Source: Nitrosospira sp.
GTDB taxonomy: Bacteria; Pseudomonadota; Gammaproteobacteria; Burkholderiales; Nitrosomonadaceae
Length of the DNA: 64,000 bases
Direction of reading: 5' to 3'
NCBI GenBank assembly: GCA_026399575.1
Contig: JAPLQS010000067.1
Location: 21,640 to 85,639 of the forward strand
The notes beneath the pieces were generated by a model. It was not told the DNA's origin, did no database searches, and saw nothing but the letters and a program-made list of their open reading frames with translations. Numbering within the stretch: position 1 is the first letter of the stretch; every line of letters begins with the position of its first letter. Of the stretch, positions 18,973 through 27,614 are shown one piece after another. The position numbers and the translations under genes are program-made.

Positions 18973-18999
18973 TCAAGTAAAACTATGCCGTGCCGTTAT
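18973..18999 (+). promoter_or_regulatory. Possible sigma-28 (FliA)-like promoter before the c-di-GMP riboswitch
   Basis: TCAAGTAA (18973-18980), 11 bases, then GCCGTTAT (18992-18999). This resembles the FliA consensus TAAAGTTT-N11-GCCGATAA, with 4 to 5 of 8 and 6 of 8 bases matching and exact spacing. It lies 57 bases before the riboswitch aptamer. Weak by itself, but in keeping with motility-linked c-di-GMP control. Confidence 0.3.
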
Positions 19000-19055
19000 C
19001 CTTTATTAGGAGAAGGTTGGCCAGATCAGAATGATCGGCTAACCCGCAATTACTC

Positions 19056-19123
19056 GGCAAACTTACTGAAAGGTAAGGACGCAAAGTCACCGGCCTAAGG
19101 GAAACTAAGGTAGCGGGACTGCC
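19056..19123 (+). ncRNA. Cyclic di-GMP-I riboswitch (GEMM-I aptamer)
   Basis: The sequence carries all GEMM-I landmarks in order: GGCAAAC, a short stem CTTAC/GTAAG capped by a GAAA-type tetraloop, GGACGCAAAG, CCGGCCTAAGG, a small loop, and the tetraloop-receptor side GGTAGCGGG followed by ACTGCC. P1 closes as GGCA (19056-19059) with TGCC (19120-19123). A hairpin CATGGA/TCCATG follows at once (19125-19142). It leads the receiver-protein gene starting at 19315. No clear terminator with a T-run is visible before the start codon, so control may be at translation or by another mechanism; the direction of control is not readable. Confidence 0.93.
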
Positions 19124-19314
19124 TCATGGATGCTCGTCCATGTGCAGAACCGACTCTGAAGCGCCCCGACACCAAAGACGGTCATGCCGTGAAAACACGT
19201 ACGGTCAATCTCTGAGCAGTTTGCTCCGGATAGATGCGTTGACATAACGGCGTGGATTTTTGCATCACGTACAACAATGAAATCCGCTATTGAACATCAA
19301 GAAGGAGTTTCATC

Positions 19315-19788
19315 ATGAATGCAGGCAAAGCACTGGTTGATCAGGCACACTGGTTGTTACACGAAATCGAAGTGCAATCTACAGATAGCTGTACGGGTTT
19401 GCGCATAGTACTGGCCGATGACAGCAGTGACATGCGCCAGCTTCTAAAAGGCATTCTGGAGAATATGGGTGCAGAGATAATAGGTGAAGCTGTCGATGGC
19501 CAGCAGGCAATCACCATGGCAGCACAGTATCGACCCGATATTATATGCCTGGATGTGGAAATGCCGATTGTGAGCGGTATCGATGCACTCGCCAAGATAC
19601 ATGCAAGCCATCCAAGCATCAAAGCTGTCATGGTAGCCAACCGGGCTGACCTAAATACAGCCGTGCGGGCAATCACCCTCGGGGCTTGCGGCTATATACT
19701 CAAACCTTACAAACCGGACCAACTCGAGGCTGCCTTATGCAAGGTGATACGATACAAGCGTAAGCAGCTCTTAGTGGCCAGGACATAA
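19315..19788 (+). CDS. Single-domain response regulator under c-di-GMP riboswitch
   Basis: CheY-like protein of 157 residues with a 28-residue N-terminal extension and no output domain. The acidic pair is Asp35/Asp36, the phosphoacceptor is Asp80 (CLDVEMP) and the conserved Lys is Lys130 (ILKPYKP). The switch Thr/Ser that normally follows the fourth strand is Val107 (AVMVANRAD), so the usual phosphorylation-coupled conformational change may be altered. The ribosome site AAGGAG lies 9 bases before ATG. The leader holds a c-di-GMP-I riboswitch. No kinase is adjacent; the next gene, nuoN, converges. The target is unknown. Confidence 0.88.
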   Translation: MNAGKALVDQAHWLLHEIEVQSTDSCTGLRIVLADDSSDMRQLLKGILENMGAEIIGEAVDGQQAITMAAQYRPDIICLDVEMPIVSGIDALAKIHASHPSIKAVMVANRADLNTAVRAITLGACGYILKPYKPDQLEAALCKVIRYKRKQLLVART

Positions 19789-19986
19789 TCCCTTCGGGTG
19801 CGCCAGTATCAAATTTGAACTGAGATAATCCAGTTACCAGCTTTTCCCGAACCGGCGAACCACCCGTAACTTAAATACTAAACGTCTGTTCCTGGCACTT
19901 TCGCACCCTTCAAGTACGGCTCAGTTCGGATGAAGTCTGACATTGTATGTGAGATTGAGCCCGAACTGATGCCGGTGGGTGCTGTG

Positions 19987-21437
19987 CTATGTGGACTGTT
20001 GAATCGCGTAAGCGCACAGCGCCATCAGCGCCTGCGGGAAGAGGCCGAAGGCGAGTACCGCCAGACCATTTGTGCTGATCAGCAGCTTGACGTCGCCCGA
20101 CGGCAGAATCGGTGCATCGCTTTCAGGTTCGTCGAAATACATCAGCTTGATGATGCGCAGATAATAGAACGCGCCGACCAGCGAGAACAACACCGCCACT
20201 ACCGCCAGCCATACGTAACCCGCATTCAGTACCGCCTGCAGTACCGCCAGCTTCGCATAAAAACCCACCAGCGGCGGCACGCCGGCCAGCGAGAACATCA
20301 GCAGCAAGGTGATGAATGCATACCAGGGATTGCGCCGGTTGAGTCCCTTGAAATCGTCAATCTTCTCGGCTTCAAATCCCTCGCGTGACAACAGCATGAT
20401 CATGCCGAAGATACCCAGGGTCATCAACACATAAACCACCATGTAGAACATGGACGAGCTGTAGCCGTTGCCATCCGCGCTGACGATCCCCAGCAGCATG
20501 AAACCCATGTGCGAGATGGTGGAGTACGCCAGCATGCGCTTGATATTGGTCTGGGCAATGGCGGCGAGGTTGCCGATGATCATGGACATCACTGCCAGGA
20601 TGATGAGCATGCCCTGCCAGTCTGCCCCATGCCCTCCACCAGCAGGCGCATGACAAAACCGAATGCCGCCAGTTTGGGGGCAGAACCGATAAACAGTACC
20701 ACCGCCGTGGGCGCGCCCTGATAGACATCCGGCGCCCACATGTGGAACGGTGCTGCGCTCAACTTGAAGCTGATGCCGGCAACAATGAATACCAGCCCCA
20801 CTACCAGTATCGCGTAATCATCAATCACGCCGCCCTGGATCACTTTCTGAATCACTTCGGCGACCTGGGCAATATTGAGCACACCAGTGGCGCCGTAGAC
20901 CATGGACATGCCGTACAGCAGGAAACCGGAAGCCAGCGCTCCCAGCACGAAATATTTCATTGCCGCCTCGGTGGCCGCTACCGAATCGCGGCGCAATGCG
21001 ACCATGGCATAGAGCGACAATGACAGCAGCTCCAGCCCCAGGTAGAGAGTCAGGAAATGGCTGGCGGATATCATCACCATCATGCCCAGGGTGGCGAACA
21101 GGGTCAGGCTGAAAAATTCGCCGTTGAACATACCGCGCACCGCGATATAGTCACGTGAATACACCAGCACCATCGACACCGTGACATAGGTCAGCAGCTT
21201 CAGGGTGTCGGCCATGGCATCGTCGACAAACATGCCGGAGAAGGTGTAGGTCGTGCCCGGAGCCAGGGTAAAGAAAGTAATCAGCGCGCAGCCGAACAGC
21301 GCAGCCTGCGCCAGCAGATAAGCGAGGTAGCGTCTCTTTTCGCCCGCCACCAGGTCAGCCAGCAACACCACGCACACCATCACCAGGAGAAATATCTCCG
21401 GATAGGCGGGGGCGAGATCAGGCGGCAGAAAATTCAT
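19987..21437 (-). pseudogene. nuoN: NADH-quinone oxidoreductase subunit N, with apparent frameshift
   Basis: Membrane proton-pumping subunit of complex I, last gene of the nuo operon. The N-terminal part (21437 to about 20625, [20 protein letters not shown] ... [11 protein letters not shown]) and the C-terminal part (about 20627 to 19987, [19 protein letters not shown] ... [11 protein letters not shown]) are both well conserved but in different frames. The break lies at a run of four C (20625-20628 on the plus strand). Adding one base restores VEGM-G-ADWQGM and gives a 483-residue protein, the normal NuoN length. All other nuo genes are intact, so a sequencing undercall is more likely than true loss, but the sequence as given is broken. 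Confidence 0.85.
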
Positions 21438-21476
21438 TTATCATCCTTGAAGGCAAACTGCATTTCATCATTCCGG

Positions 21477-22961
21477 TTATAACTTGCCACGGGTCACGTG
21501 TGCCAGCAGCTCGTCTACTGTGGCATGCATCACTTCCGTCAACGGCAGCGGATAAACCCCCATCCACAGCACTGCCGCTGCCAGTATCGCCAGGATCAGA
21601 ATTTCACGGCGATTGATATCCTGCAGCGCTTCCACGGCGGGGTTCGCCACCGCGCCGAATACCACCCGCTTGTACATCCATAGGGTGTAGGCCGCACCAA
21701 AAATCAGCGTGGTGGCGGCGAGGAACGCATACCAGAAATTCACCTGCATTGCGCCCATGATCACCATGAATTCGCCGACGAAACCGCTGGTGCCGGGCAA
21801 GCCGGAATTGGCCATGGCAAACAGCATGAAGAACGCGGCGAATACCGGCATCTTGTTGGCCACTCCGCCGTAATCGGCGATCTGGCGCGAATGCAGCCGG
21901 TCGTACATCACGCCCACGCACAGGAACATGGCAGCGGAGATGAAGCCGTGTGAAACCATTTGCACCATTGCGCCTTCAACCCCGTAGGCGTTGAACAGGA
22001 AGAAACCCAGGGTGACGAATCCCATGTGCGATACCGACGAGTAGGCGATGAGCTTCTTCATGTCCGCCTGCACCAGCGCGACCAGTCCGATGTACACCAC
22101 CGCGACCAGCGACAATGTGATCATCATGCCGGAGAGATACTGGCTGGCATCCGGCACGATCGGCAGGGAAAAACGCAGGAAGCCGTAACCGCCCAGTTTC
22201 AGCAGGACCGCTGCCAGCACCACCGAACCACCGGTGGGCGCTTCCACGTGCGCGTCCGGCAACCAGGTATGCACCGGCCACATCGGCACTTTCACCGCGA
22301 ATGCCAGCAGGAAAGCGATGAATATCAGAATCTGCGGCGCCAGCGGCAATGGCAGCTTGTGATAATCCAGTATCGAGAAACTACCGCCGGAAGTCGTGTA
22401 CAGGTAAATGAATGCCACCAGCATCAGCAGCGATCCCAGCAGCGTGTACAGAAAGAATTTGATTGCCGCATACACGCGATTGGGGCCACCCCAGATGCCG
22501 ACGATCAGGAACATCGGAATCAGCGAGGCTTCCCAGAACACGTAGAACAGAATCGCATCGAGCGAGGAAAACACACCGTTGACGATGCCGGACATGATCA
22601 GGAAGGCGCCCATGTACTGCGACACCCGGCTGCTGATCACCTGCCAGCCGGCCAGAACCACCAGCGGCGTGGTGAAGCAGTTGAGCAGAATCAGCGGCAT
22701 GGCGATGCCGTCCACCCCCAGGTGGTAATGGATGTTGAAGCGCTCGATCCAGGGGTGAAGCTCGACAAACTGCATGCTTCCCAGCAACGGGTCGAAGCCG
22801 CTATACAGCGGCAGCGCCACCAGCAGGCCGGCCAGCGATCCGGCGAGCGCCAGGTATCTTGCCAGCTGGGCATTGCGGTCTCCGCCCGTGGCGAGCACCG
22901 CGACACCGGCAAGAATGGGCAGCCAGATGATCAGACTTAACAAGGGAAAACCAGACGACAT
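21477..22961 (-). CDS. nuoM: NADH-quinone oxidoreductase subunit M
   Basis: Antiporter-like proton-pumping membrane subunit of complex I, 494 residues with about 14 transmembrane helices. Family signatures include the helix with FYVFWEASLIPMFLIVGIWGG (conserved Glu in TM5), HTWLPDAHVEAPTGGSVVLA (discontinuous helix 7), KKLIAYSSVSHMGFV (Lys) and GLPGTSGFVGEFMVI. It lies 78 bases after nuoL and 39 bases before nuoN. A small perfect hairpin, GCGTATC/GATACGC, sits between nuoL and nuoM. Confidence 0.96.
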   Translation of the reverse strand: MSSGFPLLSLIIWLPILAGVAVLATGGDRNAQLARYLALAGSLAGLLVALPLYSGFDPLLGSMQFVELHPWIERFNIHYHLGVDGIAMPLILLNCFTTPLVVLAGWQVISSRVSQYMGAFLIMSGIVNGVFSSLDAILFYVFWEASLIPMFLIVGIWGGPNRVYAAIKFFLYTLLGSLLMLVAFIYLYTTSGGSFSILDYHKLPLPLAPQILIFIAFLLAFAVKVPMWPVHTWLPDAHVEAPTGGSVVLAAVLLKLGGYGFLRFSLPIVPDASQYLSGMMITLSLVAVVYIGLVALVQADMKKLIAYSSVSHMGFVTLGFFLFNAYGVEGAMVQMVSHGFISAAMFLCVGVMYDRLHSRQIADYGGVANKMPVFAAFFMLFAMANSGLPGTSGFVGEFMVIMGAMQVNFWYAFLAATTLIFGAAYTLWMYKRVVFGAVANPAVEALQDINRREILILAILAAAVLWMGVYPLPLTEVMHATVDELLAHVTRGKL

Positions 22962-23039
22962 GTTTATTCCGTTATATTCGCGTATCCGGCAGATACGCCG
23001 GGGAAATGCAGCATCCTATGGTCTGTTCTCTCATGACTA

Positions 23040-24986
23040 TCACAACCACAAGCTCATCAACACGAATACACCGACGATCATGGTGAACGCGTAATGGTAG
23101 ATGTAACCTGACTGGAAGCGACGTACCAGCAGGGCGGTCCAGCCTACTACCCGTGCCGCGCCGTTGACGAAGAAGCCATCGATCACTTTCACATCGCCGA
23201 TTTTCCATAGTCCGCCGCCCAGTGCGCGCGCGCCACCGGCGAATAGCCACGAGTAGAATTCGTCGATGTAATATTTGCGGTCGAGCAAGGTGTAAAGTGG
23301 CCCGGCAATCTGTTTTATTTTCCCCGGCAAATCGGTTTTCACCATGTACAAATACCATGCGGTGAAAATCCCGCCGATGGAAAGCCAGAACGGTGCGGTA
23401 GAGAGCGCGTGGGTCATCATCCCCACGATGCCGTGAAATCCTTCAGCCATTTGTGCCACCGCCCCATGCTGCGGCGAGATCTGGATGGCATCACCGAAAT
23501 AGCCGCCAAACAGCATCGGCCCGATCAGCCAGCCTGCACCGACGGTGGGGATTGCCAGGATGATGAGCGGCAGCGTCACCACCCAGGGCGATTCGTGCAA
23601 ATGCTCCTCGGTATGGTGGTCCATGCGCGGCTTGCCATGGAAGGTCATAAATATCAGACGGAAGGTGTAGAACGCCGTGATGAACACGGTGGACAGCACA
23701 CAGAAATAGGCGAAACCGGCACCGGGAATATCGGCGAAATGTACCGCTTCAATGATGGCGTCCTTGGAAAAGAATCCGGAGAAACCAGGCACGCCGGCGC
23801 TGGCCACTGCCGCCATGAACATGGTCCAGTAAGTGATGGGCATGTATTTCTTGAGCCCGCCCATTTTGCGCATGTCCTGCTCATGGTGCATGGCGATGAT
23901 GACCGAGCCTGCGCCCAGGAACAGCACCGCCTTGAAGAAGGCGTGCGTCATCAGGTGGAATACCGCCACCGAATAGGCTGAAGCACCCAGTGCCACCGTC
24001 ATGTAGCCCAGTTGCGACAGGGTGGAATACGCTACCACGCGCTTGATGTCGGTCTGCACGATGGCTACCAGCGCCATGGACAGCGTGGTGATGCCGCCTA
24101 TCACCAGTATCACTGTCAGCGCGGTATCGGATAACTCGAACAGCGGCGACATGCGCGCCACCATGAAAATGCCTGCGGTCACCATGGTGGCGGCATGGAT
24201 CAGTGCGGAAATCGGTGTCGGCCCTTCCATCGAATCCGGCAGCCACACATGCAGCGGGAATTGCGCGGATTTGCCCATGGCGCCGACAAACAGCAGAATG
24301 CACGTCACCGACATCAGCAGCCACGGTGATCCGGGAATGATTTCGATGGTCTGGGTCGCGATCTGCGGCGCCTGTGCGAATACCGCTGCATAATCCAGCG
24401 TGCCGAAATACATCAGCACCAGGCCGATGCCGAGGAGGAAGCCGAAATCGCCGACCCGATTGACCAGGAAGGCTTTCATGTTGGCATAGACCGCTGTCGG
24501 GCGGGTAAACCAGAAACCGATCAGCAAATAAGAAACCAGCCCCACCGCTTCCCAGCCAAAGAACAGTTGCAGGAAGTTGTTGGCCATCACCAGCATCAGC
24601 ATGGAGAAGGTAAACAGCGAGATATAGCTGAAGAACCGCTGATAACCGGGATCGTTGTGCATGTAGCCGATGGTGTAGATATGCACCATCAGCGACACGA
24701 AGCTCACCACCACCATCATCGTGGCCGAAAGCTGGTCGATCAGAAAACCGACTTCGAAACGGGTATTGCCGGACGTCATCCAGGTATAGACGCTGCCGTT
24801 ATAGGTATTGCCTTGCAGCACGTCCATGAAAACCGTGATGGATGCGGCCACGCACACCAGCATCAGCGCAATGGTGGCGCGATGGCTCCAGGTCGGGCCG
24901 ATCACGCGACCCAACAGGCCGGCGATCAGCGCCCCTGCCAGCGGTGCCAGCGGAACCAGTAAATAAAGTTTCTGCATCTCGGTCAT
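23040..24986 (-). CDS. nuoL: NADH-quinone oxidoreductase subunit L
   Basis: Largest antiporter-like membrane subunit of complex I, 648 residues including the C-terminal lateral helix and final transmembrane segment. Signatures: MHNDPGYQRFFSYISLFTFSM, FFGWEAVGLVSYLLIGFWF (conserved Glu), PLHVWLPDSMEGPTPISALIH and the Lys-bearing KRVVAYSTLSQLGYM, then GVPGFSGFFSKDAI. The start MTEMQKLYLLVPLAPLAGAL matches the family. It is in order in the nuo operon between nuoK and nuoM. Confidence 0.96.
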   Translation of the reverse strand: MTEMQKLYLLVPLAPLAGALIAGLLGRVIGPTWSHRATIALMLVCVAASITVFMDVLQGNTYNGSVYTWMTSGNTRFEVGFLIDQLSATMMVVVSFVSLMVHIYTIGYMHNDPGYQRFFSYISLFTFSMLMLVMANNFLQLFFGWEAVGLVSYLLIGFWFTRPTAVYANMKAFLVNRVGDFGFLLGIGLVLMYFGTLDYAAVFAQAPQIATQTIEIIPGSPWLLMSVTCILLFVGAMGKSAQFPLHVWLPDSMEGPTPISALIHAATMVTAGIFMVARMSPLFELSDTALTVILVIGGITTLSMALVAIVQTDIKRVVAYSTLSQLGYMTVALGASAYSVAVFHLMTHAFFKAVLFLGAGSVIIAMHHEQDMRKMGGLKKYMPITYWTMFMAAVASAGVPGFSGFFSKDAIIEAVHFADIPGAGFAYFCVLSTVFITAFYTFRLIFMTFHGKPRMDHHTEEHLHESPWVVTLPLIILAIPTVGAGWLIGPMLFGGYFGDAIQISPQHGAVAQMAEGFHGIVGMMTHALSTAPFWLSIGGIFTAWYLYMVKTDLPGKIKQIAGPLYTLLDRKYYIDEFYSWLFAGGARALGGGLWKIGDVKVIDGFFVNGAARVVGWTALLVRRFQSGYIYHYAFTMIVGVFVLMSLWL

Positions 24987-25025
24987 GAAATTCTTCTCAG
25001 TATTCCTGTATTACAATTTGTGCGG

Positions 25026-25331
25026 CTATCCTTTGAGCTTGTTCAGGTCATCCACATTGATGGTGCGCAAGTTGCGGAACAGCACCACCAGTATCGCCAG
25101 ACCAATGGCGGATTCCGCCGCCGCCACGGTAAGGATGAAAAATACAAAAATCTGCCCTGACACGTCCTGCAGGTAATGCGAGAACGCGATGAAATTCATG
25201 TTGACCGCCAGCAGCATCAGCTCGATCGCCATCAACAGGATGATCACATTCTTCCGGTTGAGGAAAATGCCGACTATGCTGATGGCGAACAGAATCGCAC
25301 CGAGCACCAGGTAATGGGATAACGACACCAA
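25026..25331 (-). CDS. nuoK: NADH-quinone oxidoreductase subunit K
   Basis: Small membrane subunit of complex I, 101 residues, three transmembrane helices. It carries the two conserved membrane glutamates in [13 protein letters not shown] and [12 protein letters not shown], which belong to the proton path. The start is TTG at 25331 (or GTG three bases on), both giving the typical [22 protein letters not shown] lies 8 bases before TTG. Length and sequence match the family closely. Confidence 0.95.
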   Translation of the reverse strand: MVSLSHYLVLGAILFAISIVGIFLNRKNVIILLMAIELMLLAVNMNFIAFSHYLQDVSGQIFVFFILTVAAAESAIGLAILVVLFRNLRTINVDDLNKLKG

Positions 25332-25376
25332 GTTAACTGCCCCTTCTCAGGATTACATTCGATACAATCATCGCTC

Positions 25377-25982
25377 CTACTCCTTTTTCTCGGACGGCAT
25401 CGACACCATCCGCACCCGGTCAGCGCGCTTCACTTTCACCTGTTGCGACGGATCAAGGAAACGGGGGCCGGTACGGCGGCGCAGCGTCAACGCGATCGCG
25501 GCAACAATAGCCACCAGCAGTATCACTGCCGCCAGTTCGAATGCGTAAACATATTCGGTGTAAATCAAGCGACCCAATTCCTTGGTGTTGCTGTAATCGG
25601 CGGCGCGCGCTGGTGGTGCAGGCATCTGGCCTATGCTGAACTTCCTGCCCATCAGCACCATGGCCATCTCGGCCGCCATCACCAGCGCCAGCAAGGCGCC
25701 GAACGGGAACCATTTCCAGAAACCTTCACGCAACCGGTCGAGATTGATGTCCAGCATCATCACCACGAACAGGAACAGCACCATCACCGCGCCCACATAC
25801 ACCAGCACCAGCGTGATCGCGAGGAATTCCGCCTGCAGCAGCAGCCACAGTCCGGCACAGGTAAAAAATGCCAGTACCAGCAGCAATGCCGCATGCACCG
25901 GGTTGCGCGCAGTAATGACGCCCAGCGCGGATGCCACCAGCACGGTCGCGAAAAAATAAAAAGTTATGTCCTGAAAACTCAT
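25377..25982 (-). CDS. nuoJ: NADH-quinone oxidoreductase subunit J
   Basis: Membrane subunit of complex I, 201 residues with five transmembrane helices (MSFQDITFYFFATVLVASAL, VHAALLLVLAFFTCAGLWLL, VLVYVGAVMVLFLFVVMML carrying the pi-bulge TM3, and later helices). The C-terminal tail is charged (KVKRADRVRMVSMPSEKKE). I preferred ATG 25982 over GTG 25988 because it gives the conserved N-terminus. It follows nuoI by 6 bases. Confidence 0.95.
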   Translation of the reverse strand: MSFQDITFYFFATVLVASALGVITARNPVHAALLLVLAFFTCAGLWLLLQAEFLAITLVLVYVGAVMVLFLFVVMMLDINLDRLREGFWKWFPFGALLALVMAAEMAMVLMGRKFSIGQMPAPPARAADYSNTKELGRLIYTEYVYAFELAAVILLVAIVAAIALTLRRRTGPRFLDPSQQVKVKRADRVRMVSMPSEKKE

Positions 25983-25988
25983 ATGCAC

Positions 25989-26477
25989 TTATCGGTAGCT
26001 CGCATCCGCTGCTCTGTCTTTCGCTATCTGTTCTTCATGCCGATCACCCACTGCCAGCAGCATCTGCTTGGTATAAACCAGATCGCCGCGCTTCTCGCCG
26101 TGGTATTCCAGAATCCGGGTCTCGACTATCGAATCCACCGGGCAGGATTCCTCGCAGAAACCGCAGAATATGCACTTGGTCAGATCGATGTCATAGCGCG
26201 TGGTGCGCCGGGTGCCGTCGTCCCGCTGCTCGGATTCGATGGTAATCGCCAGCGCCGGACATACCGCCTCGCACAGCTTGCAGGCAATGCAGCGCTCTTC
26301 CCCGTTGGGATAGCGGCGCAACGCATGCAGCCCGCGAAAACGCGGAGATTGCGGGGTCTTCTCTTCGGGAAAATGGATCGTGATCTTGCGCGCGAACATG
26401 TAGCGCCCGGTGAGCATCATGCCCTTGAGCAGCTCAAACAGCAGGAAGGTACGGAAAAAATCCTTGATACGATTCAT
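25989..26477 (-). CDS. nuoI: NADH-quinone oxidoreductase subunit I (two 4Fe-4S clusters)
   Basis: Ferredoxin-like subunit of the complex I connecting arm, 162 residues. It has two complete motifs, [12 protein letters not shown] and [12 protein letters not shown], which bind clusters N6a and N6b and pass electrons towards NuoB. It starts at [20 protein letters not shown] (ATG 26477), preceded by AGGAGAAAACC; an upstream in-frame GTG/ATG would extend into nuoH. Gene order and length are as in other proteobacteria. Confidence 0.96.
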   Translation of the reverse strand: MNRIKDFFRTFLLFELLKGMMLTGRYMFARKITIHFPEEKTPQSPRFRGLHALRRYPNGEERCIACKLCEAVCPALAITIESEQRDDGTRRTTRYDIDLTKCIFCGFCEESCPVDSIVETRILEYHGEKRGDLVYTKQMLLAVGDRHEEQIAKDRAADASYR

Positions 26478-26491
26478 GGTTTTCTCCTGTC

Positions 26492-27592
26492 TCAGTGAAA
26501 CCACAAATTAAGTGGGAACGCGTTCAGCATCGCTGGCGGCAGTTGCATCACCGCACCCAGCAGCACGATCCACACCAGCGTGAGCGGAATGAATACCTTC
26601 CAGCCAAGACGCATGATCTGATCGTAGCGGTAGCGCGGAAAAGTGGCGCGGAACCAGAGGAAAAAGAACAGCAGAAACGCTATCTTCAGCAGCAGCCAGA
26701 TGAAACCGGGAATCAGGGTGAATGGCGCGATATCGAACGGCGGCAGCCAGCCACCCAGGAATATGAGGCTGGCCAGCGTTGCCACCAGTATCATGTTGGC
26801 ATATTCCGCCAGGAAAAACACCGTAAAAGCCATGCCGGAGTATTCCACATGGAATCCGGCAACGATTTCAGATTCGCCTTCGGCCACATCGAACGGGGCG
26901 CGGTTGGTCTCCGCCACGCCGGAAATGAAATACACCAGGAACATCGGGAACAGCGGGATCAGATACCAGTTGATGAAACTGCCGCCCTGCTGACCCTTGA
27001 CGATGTCGCCCAGGTTGAGGCTATGCGACAGCATCAGCACACACACCAGCGCAAAACCCATCGCCAGTTCGTACGAAACCACCTGCGCGGCAGAACGCAT
27101 CGCGCCAAGGAATGCATACTTGGAATTGGATGCCCAGCCCGCAATGATGACGCCATAGACACCCATGGAGGTCATGGCCAGAATATAAAGCAGGCCGGCA
27201 TTGATATCCGCCAGCACCATTTCCGGGGAGAACGGCACGACTGCCCATGCCGCCAGTGCGGGGGCAATGGTCAGTATCGGCGCCATTATGAACAGAGTTT
27301 TATTGGCACCGTTGGGGATGATGATTTCTTTCATCAGCGCCTTGACCGCGTCGGCGATGGGTTGCCCCCAGCCAGCCAGCCATGGAATGCCGAAGAATGT
27401 CACCCGGTTAGGCCCGACGCGAATCTGCATGAAGGCGATGATCTTGCGCTCTGCCAGCGTGAGATAAGCCACCCCCAGCAGCAATGGCAGTACGATGGCG
27501 ACGATCAGCGCCAGATTTTTCGTCAGGCTGAACAGAACCGGCCCCCACTCGGTGCCAAAGAACTGCCCAAATAATTGTTGCGCGTATTCCAT
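26492..27592 (-). CDS. nuoH: NADH-quinone oxidoreductase subunit H
   Basis: Membrane subunit that shapes the quinone entry site of complex I, 366 residues, about eight transmembrane helices. Signatures: [33 protein letters not shown], the acidic [28 protein letters not shown] loop (in two stretches here) and [20 protein letters not shown] 27592 is preferred to the TTG one codon earlier. It is followed by nuoI after 14 bases. Confidence 0.96.
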   Translation of the reverse strand: MEYAQQLFGQFFGTEWGPVLFSLTKNLALIVAIVLPLLLGVAYLTLAERKIIAFMQIRVGPNRVTFFGIPWLAGWGQPIADAVKALMKEIIIPNGANKTLFIMAPILTIAPALAAWAVVPFSPEMVLADINAGLLYILAMTSMGVYGVIIAGWASNSKYAFLGAMRSAAQVVSYELAMGFALVCVLMLSHSLNLGDIVKGQQGGSFINWYLIPLFPMFLVYFISGVAETNRAPFDVAEGESEIVAGFHVEYSGMAFTVFFLAEYANMILVATLASLIFLGGWLPPFDIAPFTLIPGFIWLLLKIAFLLFFFLWFRATFPRYRYDQIMRLGWKVFIPLTLVWIVLLGAVMQLPPAMLNAFPLNLWFH

Positions 27593-27614
27593 CAATAAAT
27601 CCTGGGTCCCGCTG

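Noticed and set aside
19919..19975. Inverted repeat CAGTTCGG/CCGAACTG between the receiver gene and nuoN as a terminator
   Set aside because: Long loop of about 30 bases and no T-run on either strand.
21960..22940. Plus-strand frame of 326 codons opposite nuoM, and similar frames opposite nuoI, nuoH, nuoJ and nuoG
   Set aside because: Rich in His, Gln and Arg with no family signature; shadows of hydrophobic genes.
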